Assembly (NCBI GenBank): GCA_009782405.1
Contig: WRJC01000087.1
Location: 1 to 9,126, forward strand
DNA from: Oscillospiraceae bacterium
GTDB lineage: Bacteria > Bacillota_A > Clostridia > Oscillospirales > WRJC01
Direction: 5' to 3'
DNA: 9,126 bases
The notes below the pieces were generated by a model, which was given only the letters and a program-made list of their open reading frames with translations, searched no databases and was not told where the DNA came from. Position numbers and translations under genes: made by a program. Shown piece after piece: positions 1-5,279 of this stretch. Within the stretch, counting starts at the first letter, position 1. Every line of letters begins with the position of its first letter.

Positions 1-1
1 C

Positions 2-1003
2 GGAAAGGGGCTGCTATACGGCGAATTTGACGCGAATACAGGCCAAATACGCATAAACGACGCCTTGAACCTCGAAAATCCGGCATATATGATAATAAGC
101 CCGCAAAACAAAAACGTGCTGTACGGCGTTTCGGAAACTGCGAGCTTCAATTCAAAAAACGGCGGGGCGCTTTTTTCCGCCGACATATCCGACCCCGCGA
201 AAATTCGCCTGATCGATATACAATGCGCAAGCGGCAGGCTCCCCTGCCACCTCTGCGCAAAAGACAATTTTGTATTCACGGCGAACTATTCCGAGGGGAG
301 CCTTGCCATCATGGAAACCGACAGGTCGGGAAAAATCAAGCCCATAACCCGGGCGCTTTACCATTTCGGCAGCGGGCCTAACCCAAACAGGCAGGAGGGC
401 TCGCATATCCATTTCGCCTCCATGAGCCCCGAGGGCAAATACCTCGCGGTGTGCGACCTCGGATTGGACAAAGTGTTTTTGTACCCCTACGCCGCAGACA
501 CCGGGCTTTCGACAGCCGCCAAAATCACACGCTGCCCGCCCGGATCCGGGCCGCGCCACCTCGCATTTTCGAAAGACGGACAATATATGTATGTTCTAAC
601 CGAGCTCGCCAGCACGGTTTTGGCATACAAATATAGCGATGGCGAAACCGAGCTCCTACAGGAAATTTCCTGCCTGCCGCCGGGGTTTGCGCGTGAAAGC
701 ACTGCGGCGGCGATCCACATTTCGCCGGACGGAAAATCGCTGTTGGCTTCCAACCGGGGGGCGGACTGCCTGGCGGCGTTCGACATACAGGAAAACGGCG
801 GGCTCGCGCTTTCAGGATATGTCGAAAACCAGAAGGAACCCCGGGATTTCAACTTTTCGCCCGACGGGAAATGGCTCGTTTCGGCGCACCAAAACGGGGA
901 CAAAGCCGAGATATTCGAGATAAAAAATGGCGGCGGCTTTGCCAAAACAGGCGAAATATCCGCGCCCGCCCCCGTCTGCGTTTTGTTCGGGGAAGAGATA
1001 TAG
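2..1003 (+). CDS. Lactonase family beta-propeller protein (6-phosphogluconolactonase-like), 5' partial
   Basis: The frame is open from the first bases of the window, so the start codon lies upstream; 333 codons are visible and only a short N-terminus should be missing. The visible part begins with GKGLLYGEFDANTGQI and continues through NPAYMIISP and VLYGVSE, matching the first blade of the YbhE/Pgl lactonase family (seven-bladed propeller). Family hallmarks follow: GSHIHFASMSPEGKYLAVCD, then GPRHLAFSKDGQYMYVLTEL, then IHISPDGKSLLASNRG and FNFSPDGKWLVSAHQNGD as repeated blade motifs. Family members hydrolyse 6-phosphogluconolactone in the oxidative pentose phosphate pathway, but several act on other lactones, so the substrate is inferred. 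There is no signal peptide in the visible part. An internal TTG at 65 is unlikely to be the start because homology-like sequence precedes it. It is followed 39 bases later by a PHP phosphoesterase, probably co-transcribed. Confidence 0.9.
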   Translation, partial: GKGLLYGEFDANTGQIRINDALNLENPAYMIISPQNKNVLYGVSETASFNSKNGGALFSADISDPAKIRLIDIQCASGRLPCHLCAKDNFVFTANYSEGSLAIMETDRSGKIKPITRALYHFGSGPNPNRQEGSHIHFASMSPEGKYLAVCDLGLDKVFLYPYAADTGLSTAAKITRCPPGSGPRHLAFSKDGQYMYVLTELASTVLAYKYSDGETELLQEISCLPPGFARESTAAAIHISPDGKSLLASNRGADCLAAFDIQENGGLALSGYVENQKEPRDFNFSPDGKWLVSAHQNGDKAEIFEIKNGGGFAKTGEISAPAPVCVLFGEEI

Positions 1004-1042
1004 CCCAAAACGTGAAAAAAACAGGAAGGACAAAAAAATCAT

Positions 1043-1930
1043 ATGTACCATAACCCATACGAAGACCAAAGCGGCGGCAGCTGGTTGAAGACGAATTTCC
1101 ATACCCATGCCGGGACGGGGGCGGGGACTTGCGGAAGAAATCCGATCGATGCCGTCGTGGACATATACCGCGAGCTGAAATACGGCGCGCTGTGCATATC
1201 CAACCATGACACCTACACAAGCACGGCCGCGCTCGGCGGCGAATCCATGTGCATGATCCAGGGCGTCGAGTACAGCCAGGGAGAGCATATGCTCAATATC
1301 GGCGTGAACGAATCCCTGCACGAGCTTCCCCACCAGGAAGCAATCGACGAGACCGCAAAACAGAACGGGTTCACGATTCTGTGCCACCCGAACTGGATAC
1401 ACAGGCAGTATTGGCCATACCAAAAAATCGACTCCCTGCACGGCTATGCGGGAATCGAGGTCGTCAATATGCTGATTTGCCGCCTGAGCGGTTCGGGGCT
1501 GGCGACCGACACTTGGGATCACATACTAAGTCAGGGCAAATTGGCATACGGGTTCGGGGACGACGATTTCCACATTGTGTCGGACGCGGGCAGGGGATAC
1601 ACGGACATATATGCGAAACAAAACAATTTCGAGGGCATAAAGGAAGCCATCGATGCGGGAAGGTTTGTCGCCTCGACCGGAATCGGCTTGGAATATCTGG
1701 AGCTGGCGGGCGGGACGATAAAAGCCAAGGCCAAGTTCCCCACGGAGACTTACGTCGACAAATTCGAATATAGGTTCATCTCCGAAAACGGCTTGGCGGC
1801 GAAATCGTTCGGCGAAACCGCCGAATACAAAATGAACGGGGAAAACTACATCCGGGTGGAAGCCACAGCCGAGAACGGCGCGATGCTGTTTTGCCAGCCG
1901 GTCTATAAAAAAGCCTTTTTCGGCAAATGA
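1043..1930 (+). CDS. PHP-domain metal-dependent phosphoesterase
   Basis: This 295-residue protein carries the metal-binding motif series of the PHP (polymerase and histidinol phosphatase) family. It has HTH at 20-22, NHD at 54-56, GVE at 74-76, CHP at 114-116 and DFH at 175-177; these His, Asp and Glu residues would coordinate a two- or three-metal centre. The PHP domain fills roughly residues 15-215. The last 80 residues (about 216-295) resemble the beta-rich tail of stand-alone PHP proteins and hold no motif I recognise. The ATG at 1043 is preceded by AGGAAGGA at 1023-1030. The enzyme probably hydrolyses a phosphomonoester or phosphodiester in the cytoplasm; the substrate is unknown. The short gap after the lactonase gene suggests one transcript, but the pairing does not reveal the pathway. 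Confidence 0.85.
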   Translation: MYHNPYEDQSGGSWLKTNFHTHAGTGAGTCGRNPIDAVVDIYRELKYGALCISNHDTYTSTAALGGESMCMIQGVEYSQGEHMLNIGVNESLHELPHQEAIDETAKQNGFTILCHPNWIHRQYWPYQKIDSLHGYAGIEVVNMLICRLSGSGLATDTWDHILSQGKLAYGFGDDDFHIVSDAGRGYTDIYAKQNNFEGIKEAIDAGRFVASTGIGLEYLELAGGTIKAKAKFPTETYVDKFEYRFISENGLAAKSFGETAEYKMNGENYIRVEATAENGAMLFCQPVYKKAFFGK

Positions 1931-1940
1931 CCGGCATATA

Positions 1941-1957
1941 TCCAACCGATGGTTGGA
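1941..1957. other. Short perfect hairpin after the PHP gene
   Basis: TCCAACC (1941-1947) and GGTTGGA (1951-1957) form a 7-bp perfect stem with a 3-base GAT loop, eleven bases after the PHP stop codon. There is no T-run on either side, so it is not a convincing intrinsic terminator. It could stabilise the 3' end of the upstream message or be an operator half-site pair for the XRE gene that follows. The call rests on symmetry alone. Confidence 0.35.
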
Positions 1958-2011
1958 AAGACCAAGAAAAAATCCAAACAATGATATGTGGTTTTGTCTC
2001 CGGTTATATCG

Positions 2012-2017
2012 TATAAT
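2012..2017 (+). promoter_or_regulatory. Candidate -10 box for the XRE gene
   Basis: TATAAT at 2012-2017 matches the sigma-A -10 consensus and lies 60 bases before the XRE start codon, in the only intergenic gap that could hold its promoter. No good -35 is present at 16-18 bases: the hexamer at the right distance is TGGTTT, and TTGTCT at 1994-1999 is too close. If functional, this promoter is weak or needs an activator. It could also be autoregulated, as is usual for XRE proteins. Confidence 0.4.
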
Positions 2018-2076
2018 TTTCACAAAAGCTGTTCGATGCTCATATCGCGCGGCGAATTTAAGGAGGATAAACCATT

Positions 2077-2841
2077 ATGTCAAAAATTACACTGCATGAG
2101 CAATTACAAAAACTCCGCAAAGAAAAGGGACTGACTCAAGAAGCCTTGGCGGAAATTTTCAGGGTTACAAACCAAGCCGTATCGAAATGGGAAAGCGGAT
2201 CGTGTTATCCGGATATTGCCCTTTTGCCCGAAATCGCGGATTTCTACGGCGTAAGCATCGATGCGTTGTTTGGCAAGGGAAAGCCAAGCGAATATTCAAA
2301 AATCATCGAGGACATAAGAGCATTGTTTCGCGAAACGCCCGAAAGCGAATGTTTCGCGCTTGCCTTGAAAATCGCCTTGTATTTGCATGAAGGAGTAGTG
2401 TCGAAAGGGTACAAAGCGTACCTGCCGTGGGACGCGGCCAAAGCTCTGAACCCCGAAACATGGGGCAGGTCGGCATGCAGCGAGCCGGAGGGCGTCACGA
2501 TAGCGCAACGCGGAGTTGTGCTGCTTTCAGATCAAAGAATCCGATTCGAAATATCGCCGGATGATATTATGGGCCTTTGGAGCGAAATCCAAAAATATGC
2601 CGATATAGATAGGCTTACAGTATTTTTCGCGCTATATGAGTTGACACGCCGGGATTTCGATTTGTTTGTAGGCATACAGGAGATTGGCGATAAGGCGAAA
2701 ATGAGCGAAGAAAAAATCAGGGAAATTTTCAAACGGCTTCCGATTCACCATAAGCGTTTGGACGACGGCAGCATTGGGTATCGAATTGAGGGAAGCAATA
2801 TGCACATTCCCACATTGCTAACGCTTTTTATCGTGGTTTGA
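2077..2841 (+). CDS. XRE-family helix-turn-helix regulator with unclassified C-terminal region
   Basis: The protein has 254 residues. Residues about 6-65 form a Cro/C1-type DNA-binding domain: LQKLRKEKGLTQEALAEIF, then VTNQAVSKWESG as recognition helix region, then YPDIALLPEIADFYGVSIDALFG. The start is fixed by AAGGAGG at 2060-2066, ten bases before the ATG. The remaining 190 residues are soluble, largely helical-looking and not assigned to a family I recognise. They include a segment around 170-225 (ALYELTRRDFDLFVGIQEIG and EEKIREIFKRLP) that could be a second winged-helix-like or oligomerisation unit. The extreme C-terminus (IPTLLTLFIVV) is hydrophobic and short. The gene directly precedes the AT-rich RNA/PBECR4 cassette on the same strand, so it might regulate it, but the cassette has its own consensus promoter. 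XRE domain certain; target unknown. Confidence 0.85.
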   Translation: MSKITLHEQLQKLRKEKGLTQEALAEIFRVTNQAVSKWESGSCYPDIALLPEIADFYGVSIDALFGKGKPSEYSKIIEDIRALFRETPESECFALALKIALYLHEGVVSKGYKAYLPWDAAKALNPETWGRSACSEPEGVTIAQRGVVLLSDQRIRFEISPDDIMGLWSEIQKYADIDRLTVFFALYELTRRDFDLFVGIQEIGDKAKMSEEKIREIFKRLPIHHKRLDDGSIGYRIEGSNMHIPTLLTLFIVV

Positions 2842-2883
2842 ACAAAAATCGAATTAAAAATTCAAAAATATTTTCGGAATCTA

Positions 2884-2912
2884 TTGACAAAAAATTTATG
2901 CTGTGGTATAAT
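2884..2912 (+). promoter_or_regulatory. Perfect sigma-A consensus promoter for the RNA
   Basis: TTGACA at 2884-2889 and TATAAT at 2907-2912 are both exact consensus hexamers separated by exactly 17 bases. TGG just before the -10 makes it an extended -10 promoter. Initiation would fall near 2919, right at the base of the first RNA stem. A promoter this strong is expected for an abundant stable RNA rather than for the weakly initiated gene downstream. Confidence 0.88.
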
Positions 2913-2918
2913 GCAATT

Positions 2919-3085
2919 GTGTCGATGGTTTGCTTGCGTACATAGAAATATCGGCGGAGGACAAACCGACGACAAATTAAAGAGTTAAAAAATATTCGTC
3001 GGGACGGAGACGTTAAACCCGCTCCAATGCCAGAGTAAACTGCGACCTAAATCAGTAAAAAAGGGTGATGCAAATCGCCCTTTTT
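2919..3085 (+). ncRNA. Structured RNA of unknown class upstream of a PBECR4-like gene
   Basis: The region from the predicted start near 2919 to the terminator at 3085 (about 167 nt) holds no sensible reading frame but several pairings. Stem 1 is GTCG (2921-2924) with CGAC (2970-2973), a 2x2 internal loop, then GGTTTG (2927-2932) with CAAACC (2962-2967). ATA-GAAA-TAT at 2942-2951 could form a small GNRA-capped hairpin inside. A competing stem pairs CCGACGA (2966-2972) with TCGTCGG (2996-3002). Downstream, GGAG (3006-3009) can pair with CTCC (3022-3025) and CGGG (3000-3003) with CCCG (3018-3021). The terminator hairpin forms the 3' end. No riboswitch, T-box, tmRNA, SRP or 6S signature that I know fits. 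By position it could be the RNA partner of the downstream protein, as in type III toxin-antitoxin systems, or a regulatory leader. Tandem repeats are absent. Structure is inferred by eye. Confidence 0.65.
3058..3085 (+). terminator. Intrinsic terminator between the RNA and the PBECR4-like gene
   Basis: AAAAAGGG-T-GAT (3058-3069) pairs with ATC-G-CCCTTTTT (3074-3085): 12 base pairs with one T-G wobble and a GCAA tetraloop of the stable GNRA type. The stem runs straight into the T-tract. It ends 22 bases before the ATG of the next gene. A terminator in this place would make most transcripts stop as the free RNA, with limited read-through into the protein gene, as in ToxIN-like loci. Confidence 0.88.
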
Positions 3086-3107
3086 ACTATAACATTAGGG
3101 TAAAATT

Positions 3108-3698
3108 ATGGATATTATGAGCTTTAAACAGCGTGTTTGTAAAACAATTACAAGTTGTGCGGCAGATTATAACTCTGTTTTTCTCGATTTCGACTACTTG
3201 GTATATAGCAGTAAGTTTGTTATGCATCCTTACTATACAATAAGTGCAAAGCCTGGTAATTATAAACATTTGACTGGAGTAAATTCTGCAATAACACCAT
3301 ATGTTTTTTTTGAAAAATGTTTAAATGGAACTCTGACCGAAATTGATTTTGATTTTATTAAACCGCATGAAAGTGAAGCATTTGTAAAGGGTGTTGTTCG
3401 GAATAAAATTACCGCTTTGCCACTAATATCAAACATATTCACCCAAAAGTTAATAGCAGAAGAAAATTACATACGCGGTAAAGTTAATTGTTCGCTTGCA
3501 ACAACAGATACTAAAATTACAATAGGATTTGAAGACAGGATAAATGCAAGGCCAAAGACATTATTAAAAGGGAATGAAATCAATAAGGCACAATCTGTTA
3601 ATGTTGAACTCGTTCTTAGGCGGAATAGGGGGTCAGATAGATTTGATACAATCATACAGGGAGATATTGAAAAGCTTCTTGTAAAATTTAAAAATTAA
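3108..3698 (+). CDS. PBECR4-like (BECR-fold nuclease-like) protein
   Basis: This is a 196-residue soluble protein without signal peptide or membrane segment. The pattern FLDFDYLVYS (25-34), then NYKHLTGVNS (51-60), then FFEKCLNGTL and RPKTLLK (148-154), ending with LRRNRGSDRFDTII (170-183), matches my memory of PBECR4 proteins. PBECR means phage, Barnase-EndoU-ColicinE5/D-RelE-like nuclease; these domains come from phage and conjugative-element polyvalent proteins. H54, R148, K150, T151 and the Arg-rich 171-178 segment are plausible active-site or RNA-binding residues, which is inference. The ATG at 3108 has AGGG at 3097-3100 seven bases upstream; a second in-frame ATG at 3117 is possible. 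The gene lies downstream of a strong promoter, a structured RNA and a terminator, and is much more AT-rich than its neighbours, so it looks transferred. A role as RNA-controlled ribonuclease toxin is a hypothesis. Confidence 0.65.
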   Translation: MDIMSFKQRVCKTITSCAADYNSVFLDFDYLVYSSKFVMHPYYTISAKPGNYKHLTGVNSAITPYVFFEKCLNGTLTEIDFDFIKPHESEAFVKGVVRNKITALPLISNIFTQKLIAEENYIRGKVNCSLATTDTKITIGFEDRINARPKTLLKGNEINKAQSVNVELVLRRNRGSDRFDTIIQGDIEKLLVKFKN

Positions 3699-3728
3699 GA
3701 TATACAATAGGAGTGAAACTCCCCGACC

Positions 3729-3763
3729 AAAAAGAACCCTACAAAAATGTGCAGGGTTCTTTT
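3729..3763. terminator. Bidirectional terminator closing the cassette
   Basis: AAAAGAACCCT (3730-3740) and AGGGTTCTTTT (3753-3763) are perfect 11-bp arms with a 12-base loop. T-runs occur on both strands (TTTT at 3760-3763 on the plus strand; the AAAAA at 3729-3733 reads as TTTTT on the minus strand). It can therefore end the PBECR4-like gene and also the minus-strand acetyltransferase transcript. A small GGAGT/ACTCC hairpin (3710-3722) lies just before it. Confidence 0.85.
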
Positions 3764-3768
3764 GCCGT

Positions 3769-3894
3769 TCATACGAGAATGGCATTGTCAAGCCCGCCGT
3801 CGCCGTGGATTTCCGTTTCACCATTTTCAAAATGCTCCTGCCTATAGTCTAACACCGCTTGCTTGTATTCGATTGTCGGAAATATGAGTTCCAT
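3769..3894 (-). pseudogene. Truncated third GNAT acetyltransferase (N-terminal remnant)
   Basis: Read on the minus strand, ATG at 3894-3892 opens a 41-codon frame beginning MELIFPTIEYKQAVLDYRQE and containing FENGETEIHGDGGLDNA. This resembles the N-terminal segment of a common Clostridia/Bacilli GNAT family whose full proteins are roughly 160-180 residues. After DNA the frame reads ILV and stops at 3771-3769, just inside the bidirectional terminator of the AT-rich cassette, so the catalytic acetyl-CoA-binding part is missing. The ATG directly follows the TGA of the double-GNAT gene, indicating that the two were once translationally coupled. I could not find the lost C-terminal part elsewhere in the window. 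It is probably a relic of cassette insertion with deletion. A genuine 41-residue peptide is possible but less likely. Confidence 0.72.
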
Positions 3895-4920
3895 TCACTC
3901 TATGCTCCATTCATAAATATTAGACAGTCTGCGTCCTTTTTGGTATAGATTGTGCCATTCCGGCAAGCGGGCGAGGCGCACGAAACGCGCCCCCAATTTT
4001 TCGCAAACCCGCCGCGAAGCCGCGTTGGCATGGTCGTTTGTGACAAGCAGTTTTATCATGCCGTGGGCCCTCGCAACCGGCGCTATCAACCGGCAGGCGC
4101 GTCCGGCATACCCGTTGCCTCGATGCTTTTCTTCAATGCCGTAGCCGATTTGCCCGCCGTAATACAAACCATCGGTATACCCGATTCGCAAATTGATTCC
4201 GCCGATTTTCTCGCTGCCCTTGCATATAGCGAAATCATATCCGGGAACCAGTTTCTTTTCGGCGTCGCCCGGATTTTTCGCCGTGCAAACAAGGTGGATA
4301 ACGCCGTCGGACAATTCCGGCAGGTCGATGAAACCGTCGAATTTGGCTGGCAGAGCGTTGTAATACGCGATTTCTTTTTGAATGTCCCATTCATCTTTGA
4401 GCATGGCATACACCAGCTTGTCGCCGTATTTTTCGGCGGACAGCTTTTTTGGGGAATGGTCTTCGAGAAACAGCCCCTCGCGCCGCATTCCGATTTTCTC
4501 CATGACCCGGTACGAGCCGATGTTTTCAGCATGGCAAAAAGCGGTTATCCGCCGCAGACCCAATTCCTCGAAACCGAATTTCAGCAAGGCGAATCCGAGC
4601 TCCGTTCCGTAACCGTTTCTCCAGTGGTCGCGGTGCAGGCACCAGCCCAACATCGCCTGGCCGCCGGACGGGGAAATCCCGCAGCCGCCGATCAGCGCGC
4701 CTGTTTTTTTGACGACAACCGCGTATTCGTAATTGTCAATCGGGTGTTTTTCCGCGCTCGCGATCGAGCGGGCTATGAACTCCCGCGTCTCGCTTTCGCT
4801 GTTGGGGCCCCAAGGCATGTACAGGATGTTTTCCGCGCAGCTTGCGTAGCTGTGCGCGGCGGCGAAGTCGTCCTCCTTGAATTTTCGCAGCATCAGGCGC
4901 TTTGTTTCAAGCGTTTTCAT
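3895..4920 (-). CDS. Double-domain GNAT N-acetyltransferase (RimJ/RimL-like plus second GNAT)
   Basis: This 341-residue protein contains two GNAT domains. Domain 1 (about 1-175) starts KTLETKRLMLRKFKEDD, typical of RimJ/RimL-type enzymes. Its acetyl-CoA pyrophosphate loop is RNGYGT (101-106), followed by AENIGSYRVMEKIGM. Domain 2 (about 180-341) has the loop RGNGYAG (267-273) followed by NDHANAASRRVCEKLGARF. Both loops fit the (Q/R)xxGx(G/A) rule, so both domains may be active. I choose the ATG at 4920 because GAGG lies eight bases upstream; an ATG at 4941 lacks a ribosome binding site. A TGC-TATACT promoter lies upstream. Its substrate could be a small molecule, antibiotic amine or protein N-terminus; nothing in the sequence decides. 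The stop codon abuts the start of the truncated third GNAT. The long opposite-strand frame over this gene is a shadow. Confidence 0.88.
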   Translation of the reverse strand: MKTLETKRLMLRKFKEDDFAAAHSYASCAENILYMPWGPNSESETREFIARSIASAEKHPIDNYEYAVVVKKTGALIGGCGISPSGGQAMLGWCLHRDHWRNGYGTELGFALLKFGFEELGLRRITAFCHAENIGSYRVMEKIGMRREGLFLEDHSPKKLSAEKYGDKLVYAMLKDEWDIQKEIAYYNALPAKFDGFIDLPELSDGVIHLVCTAKNPGDAEKKLVPGYDFAICKGSEKIGGINLRIGYTDGLYYGGQIGYGIEEKHRGNGYAGRACRLIAPVARAHGMIKLLVTNDHANAASRRVCEKLGARFVRLARLPEWHNLYQKGRRLSNIYEWSIE

Positions 4921-4954
4921 TTTCAGGTCCTCGCAATCCATAGAATTGCCGATG

Positions 4955-4982
4955 AGTATAGCATATTTTGATTAAAAATCAA
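4955..4982 (-). promoter_or_regulatory. Promoter of the double-GNAT gene
   Basis: On the minus strand TTGATT (complement of 4977-4982) is followed after 16 bases by TATACT (complement of 4955-4960), with TGC just before it, an extended -10. The sequence between is partly palindromic (TTGATT 4968-4973 and AATCAA 4977-4982 around AAA). The -35 box lies in the left arm of the shared inverted repeat. The -10 is 34 bases from the chosen start codon. Confidence 0.65.
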
Positions 4983-5017
4983 TCCCAAATTTGTAAACTT
5001 TTTTGTTTTGGGATTGA
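4979..5017. repeat. Inverted repeat spanning two divergent -35 boxes (candidate operator)
   Basis: TCAATCCCAAA (4979-4989) and TTTGGGATTGA (5007-5017) are perfect 11-bp inverted arms separated by 17 AT-rich bases. The left arm overlaps the -35 of the minus-strand promoter and the right arm overlaps the -35 of the plus-strand promoter. This is the geometry of an operator bound by a dimeric or tetrameric repressor controlling both directions. A hairpin role is less likely, since it precedes both transcription starts. No regulator gene adjoins it; the XRE protein at 2077-2841 is the only DNA-binding protein in view. Confidence 0.6.
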
Positions 5018-5042
5018 CAAATCGCGAAATATATGGTAAACT
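5014..5042 (+). promoter_or_regulatory. Promoter of the right-hand operon
   Basis: TTGACA (5014-5019) is a perfect -35, followed after 17 bases by TAAACT (5037-5042), which matches four of six -10 positions and has the extended TGG motif before it. Transcription would begin near 5049, just upstream of the AAGGAGG at 5062-5068. It probably drives the leader frame and the methyltransferase-to-PhzF operon. Confidence 0.7.
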
Positions 5043-5079
5043 GTTACGTAGCAAATCTATGAAGGAGGCAAAACTCGCC

Positions 5080-5175
5080 GTGTTGAAATTTTCTTTATCC
5101 GCAATGATCATGCAGCGCAGAGAACTCGTAGCCGTGTATGTGGCGACGGGCTTTTGCTGTTGTATTCGTAGATAG
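5080..5175 (+). CDS. Possible 31-residue leader peptide
   Basis: A GTG at 5080 opens a 31-codon frame (MLKFSLSAMIMQRREL, then VAVYVATGFCCCIRR) ending at TAG 5173-5175. A perfect AAGGAGG (5062-5068) lies eleven bases upstream; TTG at 5083 is the alternative start. The promoter at 5014-5042 points at it, so it should be transcribed and translated. It ends 104 bases before the first methyltransferase. In that gap CCGTTT (5234-5239) can pair with AAACGG (5264-5269), a stem that directly abuts the methyltransferase ribosome binding site at 5270-5274. This makes a translation-coupled or attenuating leader conceivable. The three consecutive cysteines are unusual. I do not recognise the peptide; it could also be a gene remnant. 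The gap 5176-5279 otherwise shows nothing. Confidence 0.42.
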   Translation: MLKFSLSAMIMQRRELVAVYVATGFCCCIRR

Positions 5176-5279
5176 CGGGCAAAATACAAAGCTATTGAAT
5201 GGAGCGGCCGAAGTCAAGTAAAAAGGACATCGACCGTTTTTTATTTTGGCCATGCAAAAAATGAAACGGAAGGATCAAT

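Larger units (their letters stand above)
2842..3768. other. AT-rich inserted cassette (promoter, RNA, terminator, PBECR4-like gene, terminator)
   Basis: This stretch is clearly more AT-rich than both sides; two counted 60-base samples in its gene give 33-35% G+C, against 57% in the acetyltransferase to the right. It holds a self-contained transcription unit: promoter, structured RNA, terminator, small gene and closing terminator. Its right edge coincides with the point where a GNAT reading frame on the other strand breaks off (about 3772-3783). I found no transposase, integrase, terminal inverted repeats or flanking direct duplication, so the mode of acquisition is unknown. The left edge is placed at the XRE stop codon only because composition changes there. 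Before the promoter, 2851-2863 holds a weak AT hairpin (GAATT/AATTC). Confidence 0.5.

Noticed and set aside
812..1522. A long minus-strand frame across the lactonase and PHP genes
   Set aside because: It spans two recognisable plus-strand genes and their intergenic gap, and its translation shows no domain; it is a shadow frame.
1941..1957. Intrinsic terminator of the PHP gene
   Set aside because: The 7-bp hairpin has no T-run after it on either strand.
3000..3025. H-type pseudoknot from CGGG/CCCG and GGAG/CTCC, as in ToxI antitoxin RNAs
   Set aside because: The order is right, but the loop that must cross the first stem would have zero bases, so the two stems probably cannot form together; kept only as alternative pairings.
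2919..3057. Tandem repeats typical of type III antitoxin RNAs
   Set aside because: No repeated unit longer than a few bases (GACG-like motifs) is visible, so it is not a canonical ToxI array.
2919..3085. Known riboswitch or T-box leader for the downstream gene
   Set aside because: I could not match conserved cores of T-box, SAM, THF, glycine, cyclic di-nucleotide or guanidine classes; GCTCCA resembles a short piece of the THF riboswitch, but nothing else fits.
2842..3768. Insertion sequence or integron cassette
   Set aside because: No transposase or integrase, no terminal inverted repeats or target duplications, and no attC-like structure could be found at the edges.
4939..4941. Upstream ATG as the start of the double-GNAT gene
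   Set aside because: It lacks a ribosome binding site and would add seven residues before the typical KTLETKRL beginning; the ATG at 4920 has GAGG eight bases upstream.
3952..4971. A 339-codon open frame on the plus strand opposite the double-GNAT gene
   Set aside because: It is a shadow of a G+C-rich real gene: its product has no coherent family pattern, its start lacks a ribosome binding site, and the minus-strand frame has two intact GNAT domains.
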